DNA from: an uncultured Balneolaceae bacterium | GTDB lineage: Bacteria; Bacteroidota; Rhodothermia; Balneolales; Balneolaceae | Direction: 5' to 3' | Length of the DNA: 37,294 nucleotides | NCBI GenBank assembly: GCA_937125285.1 | Contig: CAKZLH010000165.1 | Span: 1-37,294, forward strand | Shown: one piece after another, positions 26,315 to 35,293 of the stretch | Numbering within the stretch: the stretch's first letter is position 1 | How the letters are laid out: each line of letters starts with the position of its first letter | Program-made: the position numbers and the translations under genes | Notes under the pieces: generated by a model | Told to the model about the DNA's origin: nothing | Databases searched by the model: none | What the model saw: the letters and a program-made list of their open reading frames with translations, nothing else

Positions 26315-27838
26315 TTAAAAGAATCCTAAAGCATTCTTATCATAGGAGATAAGCATGTTTTTGGTTTGCCGATAATGATTAAGCATCATTTTATGAGTCT
26401 CTCTACCAATTCCAGACTTTTTATATCCACCAAATGGTGCATGAGCAGGATAAGCATGATAGCAATTTACCCACACCCTTCCGGCTTGAATCTTTCTAGA
26501 GATGGTATACGCTTGATGAGTATCTCTGGTCCAAACGCCGGCACCTAGTCCATATAGCGTGTCATTGGCGATTTCGAGTGCGTCTGCTTCATCCTTAAAT
26601 GAAGTCACACTAACAACGGGTCCAAAGATTTCTTCTTGAAAAACTCTCATTTTATTGTGGCCTTTAAGAATAGTTGGTTGAATATAAAATCCACCTTCTA
26701 ATCCCTCGTGAGAGGCCGCTGCTCCACCTGCAAGTACTTCACAGCCTTCTTCTTTACCAATATCTATATAGTTCAATATTTTTTGGTATTGATCATGGGA
26801 AGCCTGAGCACCCATCATGGTATCAGGATCTAGTGGATGACCCAATTTAATTGCTTTGGTTCGTTCAATGACTTTTTCCATAAATGCATCGAAGATACTT
26901 TCCTGTACCAATAGCCGAGAAGGGCAGGTGCAGACCTCACCTTGATTCAGGGCAAACATTACAGCACCTTCAATGGCCTTATTCAAGAATTCATCATCGG
27001 CATCCATTACACTTTCAAAGAAAACATTTGGACTCTTACCACCTAATTCCAAAGTGACAGGAGTAATATTTTTTGAAGCATACTGCATAATCAATTGCCC
27101 AGTAGTGGTTTCACCAGTAAAGGCTACTTTATTAATTCGAGGACTCGATGCAAGTGGCTTACCTGCCTCAACGCCGAAACCATTCACTACATTAAGTACA
27201 CCGTCAGGTAATATATCCTGAATGAGCTCAACCAGTATGAGAATTCCCACAGGTGTCTGTTCTGCTGGTTTTAGTACTACGCAATTTCCAGCTGCAAGGG
27301 CCGGTGCTAGTTTCCATGTAGCCATGAGCAATGGGAAATTCCATGGAATAATTTGTCCAACTACACCTAATGGCTCTGGAACATTCATAGAAACGGTATT
27401 GGCATCTAGTTCACTCACCGAGCCTTCTTCGGCGCGAATTACCCCTGCGAAATAACGGAAATGATCCACAGCTAAGGGTAGATCTGCCGCTAGAGTTTCT
27501 CTTACGGCTTTTCCATTATCCCAAGTTTCAACCCGAGCTAATGCTTCTAAGTTAGCTTCCATAACATCTGCAATTTTCAGTAATAAATTACTTCTTTCTG
27601 TAGCCGATGTATTATTCCATGTGGCTGCCGCCTTCCATGCAGCATCTATAGCCAATTCGATATCTTCAGCAGTAGAGCGAGGAATTCGTGTAAAATTTTT
27701 GCCATCTACAGGAGATGAATTTTCAAAATATTGACCTTTTGTCGGTGCTACCCATTTTCCGCCAATATAGTTTTCATATTGATCTTTGAATTGGGGTTTC
27801 TGTAACAGGTTTTGTGTAATTGATTGTGCTTCACTCAT
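26315..27838 (-). CDS. NAD-dependent aldehyde dehydrogenase (acetaldehyde type)
   Basis: 507 residues from ATG at 27838 ([12 protein letters not shown]); an upstream ATG at 27868 adds ten residues that do not look conserved. Oxidises aldehydes, probably acetaldehyde, to the acid with NAD(P)+. Catalytic features: Asn167 in IIPWNFPLL, Glu264 in [12 protein letters not shown], nucleophile Cys303 in [14 protein letters not shown] (a second Cys lies two residues later) and the closing [21 protein letters not shown]. The length, the E-V-C-T-C active site and the DUF779 partner fit the AldA/ExaC-like group that handles acetaldehyde from ethanol or ethanolamine breakdown. Divergent from an AraC-family gene with a repeated operator between them. 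Confidence 0.94.
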   Translation of the reverse strand: MSEAQSITQNLLQKPQFKDQYENYIGGKWVAPTKGQYFENSSPVDGKNFTRIPRSTAEDIELAIDAAWKAAATWNNTSATERSNLLLKIADVMEANLEALARVETWDNGKAVRETLAADLPLAVDHFRYFAGVIRAEEGSVSELDANTVSMNVPEPLGVVGQIIPWNFPLLMATWKLAPALAAGNCVVLKPAEQTPVGILILVELIQDILPDGVLNVVNGFGVEAGKPLASSPRINKVAFTGETTTGQLIMQYASKNITPVTLELGGKSPNVFFESVMDADDEFLNKAIEGAVMFALNQGEVCTCPSRLLVQESIFDAFMEKVIERTKAIKLGHPLDPDTMMGAQASHDQYQKILNYIDIGKEEGCEVLAGGAAASHEGLEGGFYIQPTILKGHNKMRVFQEEIFGPVVSVTSFKDEADALEIANDTLYGLGAGVWTRDTHQAYTISRKIQAGRVWVNCYHAYPAHAPFGGYKKSGIGRETHKMMLNHYRQTKNMLISYDKNALGFF

Positions 27839-27946
27839 AATTCGGTTAGATAATGGATTAATGTTCAACGACGCGCAGACTCCAATAGGAAATAACCTAG
27901 AAATAAGAAAGCGCTTCCATAATTACGTCATAGATTTGCTGAATGC

Positions 27947-27985
27947 CTATGAACAAATCGCTCAAAACTATGAACAAATCGCTCA
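27947..27985. promoter_or_regulatory. Direct-repeat operator between ald and the AraC-type regulator
   Basis: CTATGAACAAATCGCTCA occurs perfectly twice, at 27947-27964 and 27968-27985: 18 identical bases with a 21-base period, two helical turns. The second copy also contains the inverted pair ACAAAT/ATTTGT. Tandem same-orientation half-sites spaced by about 21 bp are the usual AraC-family arrangement. It is centred almost midway between the divergent genes, about 110 bases from the ald ATG and about 115 from the regulator ATG. Confidence 0.75.
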
Positions 27986-28099
27986 TTTGTACTTAAAACC
28001 GTGCTTAAATCCCTCTATTTGTAAAATATGTAAGAGCACTTGCAAGTTTTTACTTAATTGAGCTACTTATAAGTAGACCAAATAATAGAGCACGGGTTA

Positions 28100-29023
28100 A
28101 TGGAAATCCCCGCATATATATTAGAAAGCAGACGCCTAGAGCATCTGGTTGAAAATCAAACAACCTATCGTGCAGGAGAGGCCGAGCTACATTTCTTTGA
28201 GACTCATGAACGTGCCGAACAGGTAATGCTACAATTCTCAAGTCCGGTTCTAGCAAATATGATTAAGGGGAGAAAAGTAATGCATCTACGTGATCATGCC
28301 TCTTTTAATTTTTTACCCGGCGAGTCACTGATTTTACCATCCGATGAAATCATGTGTATTGATTTCCCAGATGCTGATCTTGAACATCCCACGCAATGTT
28401 CTGCAATGACCATTTCACAGGATAAAATTGCTGAGGTGGTTCAGGTTATGAACGAAACGATTCCACGATTAGATAAAAAAGAGTGGGAGTTCATGGATTT
28501 TAATTTTCGTTTCACCAATGATCTCGGTATTTATCAAATTGTACAAAGACTCTTTTTCTTGTTTTCCGAAAATCATTCTTCAAAGGATGTATTTGTAGAT
28601 TTTATGCTCAAAGAACTAGTTATACGAGTTTTGCGTAATCAATATCAACATAATTACGAACTAGATACGCATTTAGATCGTCAAGATCATCGAATAGCCG
28701 ATACGATCCGTTATATTAGAAGACATATTGATCACCCTTTAAAGGTTGAAGACTTGAGTAAAAAAGCTTGTATGAGCCTTTCCCATTTCTCAAGAGTTTT
28801 TAAGCAAGAAGTAGGATGCAGTCCAGTAGAATTTGTAAAAAAAGAACGCATTCGAAAGGCTCTAAACATGTTAAAAAACCCAAACTGTTCAATCAAGGAG
28901 GTCTATTTAGCCTGCGGTTTTGATAGTCGAAGCTATTTCAATCGAGTTTTTAAACAGCTTAATAACGTGAGTCCTAAAGCTTATCAAGAACAACAAAGAT
29001 CCATGACTGCTATTCAATCATAA
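28100..29023 (+). CDS. AraC-family transcriptional regulator of the ald operon
   Basis: 307 residues. The N-terminal about 190 residues form a sensing/dimerisation domain of mixed strands (VMHLRDHASFNFLPGESLILPSDEIM, PDADLEHPTQCSAMTISQDKI), then a C-terminal double helix-turn-helix (about 205-300): HPLKVEDLSKKACMSLSHFSRVFKQEVG and CSIKEVYLACGFDSRSYFNRVFKQ, with the closing SPKAYQ. No transmembrane segment. Divergent placement next to ald-DUF779 and the tandem 21-bp-period repeat between them indicate that it controls that operon and perhaps itself, probably in response to an aldehyde, alcohol or amine; the ligand cannot be read from sequence. Confidence 0.92.
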   Translation: MEIPAYILESRRLEHLVENQTTYRAGEAELHFFETHERAEQVMLQFSSPVLANMIKGRKVMHLRDHASFNFLPGESLILPSDEIMCIDFPDADLEHPTQCSAMTISQDKIAEVVQVMNETIPRLDKKEWEFMDFNFRFTNDLGIYQIVQRLFFLFSENHSSKDVFVDFMLKELVIRVLRNQYQHNYELDTHLDRQDHRIADTIRYIRRHIDHPLKVEDLSKKACMSLSHFSRVFKQEVGCSPVEFVKKERIRKALNMLKNPNCSIKEVYLACGFDSRSYFNRVFKQLNNVSPKAYQEQQRSMTAIQS

Positions 29024-29039
29024 GCATCAATTGAAGGAA

Positions 29040-29057
29040 GTAGTAAGCCAATACTAC
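29040..29057. terminator. Small hairpin between convergent genes
   Basis: GTAGTA (29040-29045) and TACTAC (29052-29057) are perfect arms with a 6-base loop, followed on the given strand by ATTTTA. It sits between the AraC-type gene and the convergent protease gene and overlaps the latter's stop. Stem and T-run are both weak. Confidence 0.3.
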
Positions 29058-30946
29058 ATTTTACCTGATGTTTTAGAATCTAGGGTTCCTGCCGCAAGCT
29101 TAGTTAAGTTGTCGACTGCTTCCCAAAGTGTTTTTGCTTCTTTTAGGGTGGTATCAAATACATCATTTACAATAGGATAAAAGTAGGGGAGCCCCCAAAC
29201 TTGCCGGGCAAGTTCGGCTTTCATTCGCCCTTCTGCCATCCAGGCGACTTCTTCGAAATAACCTGGATATATATAGAGTGAATCATTTCTGAATTCTGGC
29301 TCGACCAATCCCTCTTTCTCTATCATTCCATTTTCTTGGAGTAGCTGTTTGAAGCTATTCAATTCCGTTTCAGACCAACTAAAGTCGGTTCGGAATGATT
29401 CAAAATCATCTTCCCATTCTGCTCTAAACTCAACTCCCTGTTGGTCTAAATAGTCTCGAACAAAATCAAAGGAGGCTCTCTTACGAAGGGCAAAATTTAT
29501 CATATAGGCAGACCGAGAGGTATCGGGTTCAATAATATAGTCAGGAACTATGCCGCCTCCACCGTAAACAGTTCTACCGGCTTTTGTTGTGTATTTAAGT
29601 GAGTCGGGTATATGGTCTACAAATTCAATGGCATCATTTTTTGCACTATCGTCTCTACGGTAAATCTCATAAGCATAATCTTCTCCACCACCTTCAGTAA
29701 ATGGTTTTTGTATGAGCCTACCAGAAGGGGTTAGATAACGAGAAATGGTTACACGAATCATGGAGGTATCCACTAATTCGTATTGCTGTTGAACTAAGCC
29801 TTTACCAAAAGTTCTTCTACCCACAATAAGTGCACGGTCGTAATCTTGTAACGCCCCGGAGACTATTTCACTCGCTGAAGCCGATCCTTCATCTACTAAT
29901 ACAATGACAGGTTTTTCTTGAAATATCCCATCTTTCCTGGAAGCATAAGTTTGATTAAATCTAGAGTGACGGCTAACGGTGGACAAAAGGGGAGTCCTAT
30001 AAGGGAAAAATTCTTCAGCTATAGCAACAGCTTGTCCTAAATAACCGCCAGGATTTCCTCTTAAATCCAACATTAAACGATTCATACCTTCGGTTTGTAG
30101 CTCTTCCATAGCTGCAATGAATTCATCGTGTGTAGTAGCTGCGAAGCGGTTTATTTTTATGTAACCTGTCCGATCATCCAACATGTAAGAAGCATCTACA
30201 GTGTAAATAGGTATATCATCTCTAGTGATAGTGAAGTAGAGTGTTTCATCCATCCCAGGACGCACGATGCCTACTTTTACTTTCGTACCCTTTTCACCGC
30301 GTAATTTTTTTTGAACCATGTCATTGTCAAATCCAACCGCTGAGCTATCTTCAATCTCAATAATACGGTCACCAGATTGTATACCCAGTTGGTCACTTGG
30401 CCCCCCGGCTATCGCTGAAACAACGGTTATGGTATCTTGAATGATGTTAAACTGAACCCCAATACCCTGAAACTTACCCGCAAAGTTTTCTTGATCAACG
30501 GCACTTACTTCGGGTTCTATATAGACCGAGTGTGGATCTAATGTGGCAAACATACCTCTAAGCGCTTCTTCGGTAATTTTATACATATTCACTGAATCAA
30601 CAGTGTTAGCAATGTACAAATAGGCTTGTTCAAACTGTTCGTAAGATTCTCTAAGAGTGGTGATGTTGGTAAACACCCTAGCTGTGTCTATCGGAGTACC
30701 CTCAACCTGAAGGGTGGAATCATTAAGCTCAGCTACCATATAGTCAATGCTACTTTCCATCATTTTATTGAGATCTGGCACCCCAAAATAATTATCTAAA
30801 ACACTTCTCTGAGCCTCTATGAACTTGCGAAGATTTTTTGAGTGATCATCCTTTGGTTGAATGACGGGGTCCAAGCCTGTAATACTTAAAAATAATAGAA
30901 GGAATGTGATGAATAGATTAGGCACGATAATATGTTTTAGAATCAT
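29054..30946 (-). CDS. S41-family carboxy-terminal processing protease with PDZ domain
   Basis: 630-residue exported serine protease that trims or degrades envelope proteins from their C-termini. The N-terminal hydrophobic segment (about 5-23) is a signal or membrane anchor. The PDZ domain spans about 155-242 (FQGIGVQFNII, AGGPSDQLGIQSGDRIIEIED). The catalytic domain shows LMLDLRGNPGGYLGQAV (291-307), VDEGSASASEIVSGALQDY with nucleophile Ser357, and RRTFGKGLVQQ with general-base Lys382. A C-terminal helical extension of about 150 residues follows. Last gene of the leftward rng-hslV-hslU group, 66 bases after hslU, suggesting a proteostasis cluster. Confidence 0.94.
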   Translation of the reverse strand: MILKHIIVPNLFITFLLLFLSITGLDPVIQPKDDHSKNLRKFIEAQRSVLDNYFGVPDLNKMMESSIDYMVAELNDSTLQVEGTPIDTARVFTNITTLRESYEQFEQAYLYIANTVDSVNMYKITEEALRGMFATLDPHSVYIEPEVSAVDQENFAGKFQGIGVQFNIIQDTITVVSAIAGGPSDQLGIQSGDRIIEIEDSSAVGFDNDMVQKKLRGEKGTKVKVGIVRPGMDETLYFTITRDDIPIYTVDASYMLDDRTGYIKINRFAATTHDEFIAAMEELQTEGMNRLMLDLRGNPGGYLGQAVAIAEEFFPYRTPLLSTVSRHSRFNQTYASRKDGIFQEKPVIVLVDEGSASASEIVSGALQDYDRALIVGRRTFGKGLVQQQYELVDTSMIRVTISRYLTPSGRLIQKPFTEGGGEDYAYEIYRRDDSAKNDAIEFVDHIPDSLKYTTKAGRTVYGGGGIVPDYIIEPDTSRSAYMINFALRKRASFDFVRDYLDQQGVEFRAEWEDDFESFRTDFSWSETELNSFKQLLQENGMIEKEGLVEPEFRNDSLYIYPGYFEEVAWMAEGRMKAELARQVWGLPYFYPIVNDVFDTTLKEAKTLWEAVDNLTKLAAGTLDSKTSGKM

Positions 30947-31012
30947 AAGGTTTTATTACACAACAATACGCTAAAGATCTAAGTGCTTTAAATACAAAAA
31001 AAAGAGCTTTTA

Positions 31013-32458
31013 TTAAAGTATATATTGGCTCAAATCCTTGTCTTTTACAAGACTTTCAAGTTGCTGGCTTACATAATGTTTATCGATGGTTATTTCACCT
31101 TCTTTAATATCGTCTGGAACGGCAAATAATAATTCATCAAACAGGGAAGACATTACCGTATGAAGTCTACGAGCGCCAATGTTTTCAACCTGTAAATTCA
31201 CTTCGGCAGCAATACGAGCCAACTCTCGAATGGCTTCGTCTGTGTAGGAGATGGTGATACCTTCGGCACCCAACATAGCTTCATATTGCTTTGTAAGAGC
31301 ATTCTTAGGTTCACTTAAAATGCTATAAAAATCCTCTTCGTTGAGAGAATTAAGTTCAACCCGAATAGGAAAACGTCCTTGAAGCTCAGGAATTAAATCC
31401 GATGGTTTTGCCACATGAAACGCCCCTGAACCAATAAAAAGAATATGGTCGGTTTTCACTAAGCCGTACTTGGTATTTACGGTACTCCCCTCCACAATAG
31501 GTAGTAAGTCCCGCTGAACTCCTTGTCGGCTCACATCGGGACCACCTTTAGCTCCACCGCTACTGGAAACAGCTATTTTGTCTATTTCATCGATGAAAAT
31601 AATACCTTGTTTTTGTACCCTTTCTAAAGCTTCCTGAATGGCTTCATCATGATTGATGAGTTTCTCCGCCTCCTCATCAATGAGTAGTTCTCTGGCTTCC
31701 GCCACACTCATTTTCCGCTTACTGGTCTTGGCTTTTCCGCTGAGATTCCCGAGCATTTCTTGAAGATTTATGCCCATTTCTTCCATGCCACCCGGGCCAA
31801 AAACTTGCATAGTAGGAGAGCTGGACTTTTTTACCTCCACTTCAATTTTACGATCGTCTAATTCACCAGCAAGTAATTTTTCTCTAAAACGCTCTCTTGT
31901 TCTTTGATTTAATTCCTCATCTGAATGAGTGGTCGCACTATGGAGACTCTCTGTGGCTGAATGATTAGTCGCAATAGAGGAGTCTGCATTGGAGTTTGTT
32001 CGAGACGATTGAAAACCTAGACCTTTTGTGTTGATGGGAGGGATAAGAATATCCAATATTCGTTCTTGAGCATTCTCTAATGCTTTGGTTTTGACCCGTT
32101 CTTGCATTTCAGATTTAACCATGGTAATTCCATACTCAGTTAAATCTCGAACCATGGATTCAACATCTCGACCCACATAGCCCACTTCGGTAAACTTAGA
32201 AGCTTCTACTTTGATAAATGGCGCCATCGCTAACTTTGCCAATCGACGAGCAATTTCTGTTTTACCTACGCCCGTTGGTCCAATCATTAGGATATTGTTC
32301 GGGACAATTTCTTCTCGGATTGAAGGGTCTGCGTTCATACGCCTCCAGCGATTCCGTAGTGCAATGGCTACCGATCGCTTCGCCGCTTTTTGGCCAATGA
32401 TATAATGATCTAGTTCGGCTACAATTTGTTGGGGTGTCAGATGCGGTGTTTTGCTCAT
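31013..32458 (-). CDS. hslU: HslU, ATPase subunit of the HslVU protease
   Basis: AAA+ unfoldase that feeds substrates to HslV in the cytoplasm. 481 residues, longer than the about 443 of E. coli. Walker A GPTGVGKT (60-67), the pore-loop region EVGYVGRD (91-98), Walker B FIDEID (288-293) and the sensor-2 motif GARRLHT are present, and the C-terminus ends LSQYIL as expected for docking into HslV. The extra length comes mostly from a Ser/Thr/Asn-rich insert at about 150-185 (SSRTNSNADSSIATNHSATE and on) in the substrate-gating I domain. It begins one base after the hslV stop, so the subunits are coupled. Confidence 0.97.
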   Translation of the reverse strand: MSKTPHLTPQQIVAELDHYIIGQKAAKRSVAIALRNRWRRMNADPSIREEIVPNNILMIGPTGVGKTEIARRLAKLAMAPFIKVEASKFTEVGYVGRDVESMVRDLTEYGITMVKSEMQERVKTKALENAQERILDILIPPINTKGLGFQSSRTNSNADSSIATNHSATESLHSATTHSDEELNQRTRERFREKLLAGELDDRKIEVEVKKSSSPTMQVFGPGGMEEMGINLQEMLGNLSGKAKTSKRKMSVAEARELLIDEEAEKLINHDEAIQEALERVQKQGIIFIDEIDKIAVSSSGGAKGGPDVSRQGVQRDLLPIVEGSTVNTKYGLVKTDHILFIGSGAFHVAKPSDLIPELQGRFPIRVELNSLNEEDFYSILSEPKNALTKQYEAMLGAEGITISYTDEAIRELARIAAEVNLQVENIGARRLHTVMSSLFDELLFAVPDDIKEGEITIDKHYVSQQLESLVKDKDLSQYIL

Positions 32459-32459
32459 C

Positions 32460-33005
32460 CTATGATAATTCTAGTAGGGTGCGATTGTGGTTGGTATAAA
32501 TATCTATATCGGCAGCTATTCTCAATGATTCTTCCACCATTTCTATGGCGGTCATTTGAGGCGCATGCTTTACCATGGCTCTTGCTGCAGAGAGGGCGTA
32601 GCTTCCGCCACTACCTATACAAACGATGTTGTCATCGGGTTCTATTACATCTCCCTGCCCAGAAATAATGAGTGCATGTTCATTATTCATCACAACTAAG
32701 AGTGCTTCTAGTTTCTGAAGATACTTATCTTTTCTCCAGTCTTTGGCCAGCTCTACCGCCGCTCGTTGCATGTTCTCATTATAGGCACTGAGCTTTTCTT
32801 CATATCGTTCGAAAAGAGTAAATGCATCGGCTGTGGAACCAGCAAAACCTGCCAATATGGTTCCCTGCCCAATTTTTCGAACTTTCTTAACCGTTGATTT
32901 CATTACGGTTTTGTCGAGTGTGGCCTGTCCATCGCTTCCTATCGCCGCCTTACCATTGTGTATGATACCCACAACCGTAGTAGCGTGCAGTTTTAATTTC
33001 GACAT
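32460..33005 (-). CDS. hslV: HslV, peptidase subunit of the HslVU protease
   Basis: 181-residue threonine peptidase of the proteasome-like fold. The N-terminus MSKLKLHATTVVGI contains an 8-residue propeptide, with Thr9 becoming the catalytic N-terminal threonine, as in Bacillus ClpQ. Conserved GSDGQATLDKTVMKSTVKKVRKI, AGFAGSTADAFTLFERYE and IGSGGSYALSAARAM are all present. It forms dodecamers capped by HslU hexamers. It lies 26 bases after rng and one base before hslU. Confidence 0.97.
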   Translation of the reverse strand: MSKLKLHATTVVGIIHNGKAAIGSDGQATLDKTVMKSTVKKVRKIGQGTILAGFAGSTADAFTLFERYEEKLSAYNENMQRAAVELAKDWRKDKYLQKLEALLVVMNNEHALIISGQGDVIEPDDNIVCIGSGGSYALSAARAMVKHAPQMTAIEMVEESLRIAADIDIYTNHNRTLLELS

Positions 33006-33031
33006 AATGTATACGTACTGTTGATTGTTAA

Positions 33032-34861
33032 CTAGTCTACCTGATCCTTCTTCAATACAACGGTAACACTTCCTTTTGCATTCCTTGAAGAATTTTGGCT
33101 CTTGGTGCTAGAACCATTTGACTTTGAGCTATCTGCACGATCAGTCTTTTGTTGATTCGAATTTCTAGAAGACGCTCTACCATTACTCTTCTTGCTGGAT
33201 TGTTCTTTTTTAGAATATTCCAAATTGTTAGGGTCGTGTTTACCACTCTTGAGTTCTTCGAGTTCTTGCTTATGCAGCAAGTCATCTAGAGAAGCTCCTT
33301 GAAGAACGGCATCTGTGATATCGATGTCCGATCCTGCAAGCGTTACATGGAATTCATTCAGTGAAATCTTGTCATCCCCAACTAATGATACTTTTATATG
33401 ATACTTGCTCATCCATTTCCACTGCCTACTAAATAATCCTTTGGTTAAATAGCTTTTCAGATATGGGTTTACATAAAGATCGATAGCACGATAGCTAGTG
33501 GAGTGCTTAAACTTGCTCAACCAGCTTTCGATATCGGTCAGAATGGTATCTTGAGTCACTACATTTCCAGAGCCGCCACACATAGGACATACTTTTGAAA
33601 CCGAATTTACAACCGAAGGGCGAATTCGTTGACGAGTAATTTGAATTAAACCAAAATCACTCATCCCAATAATGTTGGTTTTGGCCGGGTCTTTTCGAAA
33701 TTCTTTCTTTAATTCGTCGTATATCTTTTTCCGATTTTTCTCGTCTTTTAGATCTATAAAATCGACCACAATAATCCCGCCAATATCACGCAATCTAAGT
33801 TGTTTAGCTATTTCCCTGGCGGCCTCGAGATTGGTTTTAAGCGAGTTATCTTCTTGCTTTTGCTTGGCAGCATAGGGCCCTGAATTCACATCCACTACAT
33901 ACATAGCTTCCGTTTGTTCAAAAATAAGATAGCCTCCCATTTTCATGCGAACACGTGGACTGAAGATAGAATTTACATCTTCACTAATTCCCACATGGTC
34001 AAAAATATGTTCTTTGCCTTTAAACAACTCTACATTGGGGAGCATTTGAGGTGCAATTTGCTGCACATAAGATTTAATCTGTTTGAACATCTTGGGTTCA
34101 TCGACTAGCACCCGGTCATAGCTTTTCGCAAAGAGATCACGAATAAGACTTTCGGTCATATCCAAGTCTTTGTACAATAGACTTGGGGGTTTGGCATCTT
34201 CCAATAGTTCGGCCAATTTTTCCCATTTCTTAAGTACCGTGCGTAAATCTTCTTCAATGGCTTCCTGATCTTGTTTTTGAGCCACCGTGCGTACAATCAC
34301 TCCAAAGCCATCAGGCACCAAACCGTTTAGAATGCCTTTGAGTCGTCTTCGCTCTTTGTAGTTACTGATTCGTTTAGAAACAGCTATATAGTCTCCCATA
34401 GGAATAAGTACCAGAAATCTACCTGCAATAGTGATGTCGGTAGATACTCGAGGGCCTTTGGATCCGATGGGTTCTTTTACGATTTGAACCAAAAGCTTTT
34501 GCCCAGATTTAAGCAACTTGCCCGCCAGCATTTGCTTGTCGGAGTTGGTTAAATCTTCTTTCTTTTCTAGGGTTGAATGAAGATGCTTAGGAATCGATTT
34601 AGGACCATTGAGCATACTGATGTACTCATCTAAATGATCGCCAGCGTCGGAGAAGTGAAGGAAAGCGTCTTTGGGGGTGCCCATATCGATGAATGCGGCA
34701 CGAATGCCGCTCATCACTTTATGAACTTGGGCTACATATATATTGCCAACGGTGCGTTGATTTTCCTCTGATTCTATAAAGAGCTGCGCTAGTTCTCCAT
34801 TTTCTAATAGCGCAATCCGGGTCTGTTTGCCGGAAGAGTGTATGATAATTTGGTTTTTCAT
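33032..34861 (-). CDS. rng: Ribonuclease G/E family endoribonuclease
   Basis: 609 residues from ATG at 34861; the TTG one codon earlier is not needed. Single-strand-specific RNase acting in rRNA maturation and mRNA decay. An S1 RNA-binding domain lies near the start (VGNIYVAQVHKVMSGIRAAFIDMG, about 38-61). The catalytic site has Asp324 in YVVDVNSGP and Asp367 in VVDFIDLKD. The zinc-link KVCPMCGGSG (Cys425, Cys428) supports tetramer assembly. The C-terminal 70 or so residues are a low-complexity Lys/Ser/Asn tail (SSKKSNGRASSRNSNQQKTD) absent from E. coli RNase G and probably disordered; it might serve as a short scaffold. First gene of the rng-hslVU-protease group. Confidence 0.93.
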   Translation of the reverse strand: MKNQIIIHSSGKQTRIALLENGELAQLFIESEENQRTVGNIYVAQVHKVMSGIRAAFIDMGTPKDAFLHFSDAGDHLDEYISMLNGPKSIPKHLHSTLEKKEDLTNSDKQMLAGKLLKSGQKLLVQIVKEPIGSKGPRVSTDITIAGRFLVLIPMGDYIAVSKRISNYKERRRLKGILNGLVPDGFGVIVRTVAQKQDQEAIEEDLRTVLKKWEKLAELLEDAKPPSLLYKDLDMTESLIRDLFAKSYDRVLVDEPKMFKQIKSYVQQIAPQMLPNVELFKGKEHIFDHVGISEDVNSIFSPRVRMKMGGYLIFEQTEAMYVVDVNSGPYAAKQKQEDNSLKTNLEAAREIAKQLRLRDIGGIIVVDFIDLKDEKNRKKIYDELKKEFRKDPAKTNIIGMSDFGLIQITRQRIRPSVVNSVSKVCPMCGGSGNVVTQDTILTDIESWLSKFKHSTSYRAIDLYVNPYLKSYLTKGLFSRQWKWMSKYHIKVSLVGDDKISLNEFHVTLAGSDIDITDAVLQGASLDDLLHKQELEELKSGKHDPNNLEYSKKEQSSKKSNGRASSRNSNQQKTDRADSSKSNGSSTKSQNSSRNAKGSVTVVLKKDQVD

Positions 34862-35293
34862 CAAAATTCATTGTTAAACACCAACGAGCTTTATGAACCA
34901 AAGGTTCTAGTTTGAGCCATAGGTCGTCTTTTGTCAGGAGTAAATGGCTTGTAGAATCCGATGATAGATAGGTATAATTCGTCGGTTGGGTAGATACCCG
35001 AGTTAAATTTGTCGGTTTTTGAATGGGCTCACTAGATGGAGAGTCCATGGTAAAAGGCTTTTGTTTTGCGAATGCCTTTATTCTATATAGTACGTCCACA
35101 ACGCTTTTCTGAGCGTGAACTAACAGCACGAGTAGCGAAATAATGCTAGTGTTGATTAGGTTGGAACGAACCATATGTTGAGAGATATTCGTGTTTTCGA
35201 TCCTGTAAGTACTTCTATTAAAGGTAAATGGTTACAGGAATCGCTTGAATTGCTTCAGGTACAATATACACCTTAGCAGTCACTAAAGTAAAC
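34862..35293. other. 432-base gap between murA and rng without a confident gene
   Basis: Two divergent small frames meet at the palindrome CATATG (35172-35177). The leftward frame from 35174 encodes a hydrophobic N-terminus (NTSIISLLVLLVHAQ) but runs 143 bases into rng and ends in a composition typical of a shadow frame. The rightward frame, 35175-35276, would give a 33-residue peptide beginning MLRDIRVFDPVSTSIKGKWL. Neither has recognisable similarity. The stretch presumably contains the rng promoter; no tRNA or clear RNA structure was seen. Confidence 0.5.

Noticed and set aside
27786..28061. 91-codon rightward frame with an internal peptide repeat YEQIAQNYEQIA
   Set aside because: The peptide repeat is just the translation of the 18-bp operator repeat; the frame overlaps the ald start and has no family resemblance.
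34719..35174. 151-codon leftward frame upstream of and overlapping rng by 143 bases
   Set aside because: The hydrophobic N-terminus is suggestive, but the large overlap with a confident gene and shadow-like C-terminal composition argue against it; mentioned only in the gap entry.
35175..35276. Rightward 33-residue frame beginning MLRDIRVFDPVSTSIKG
   Set aside because: Plausible-looking but too short, without a recognised family or convincing initiation signal.
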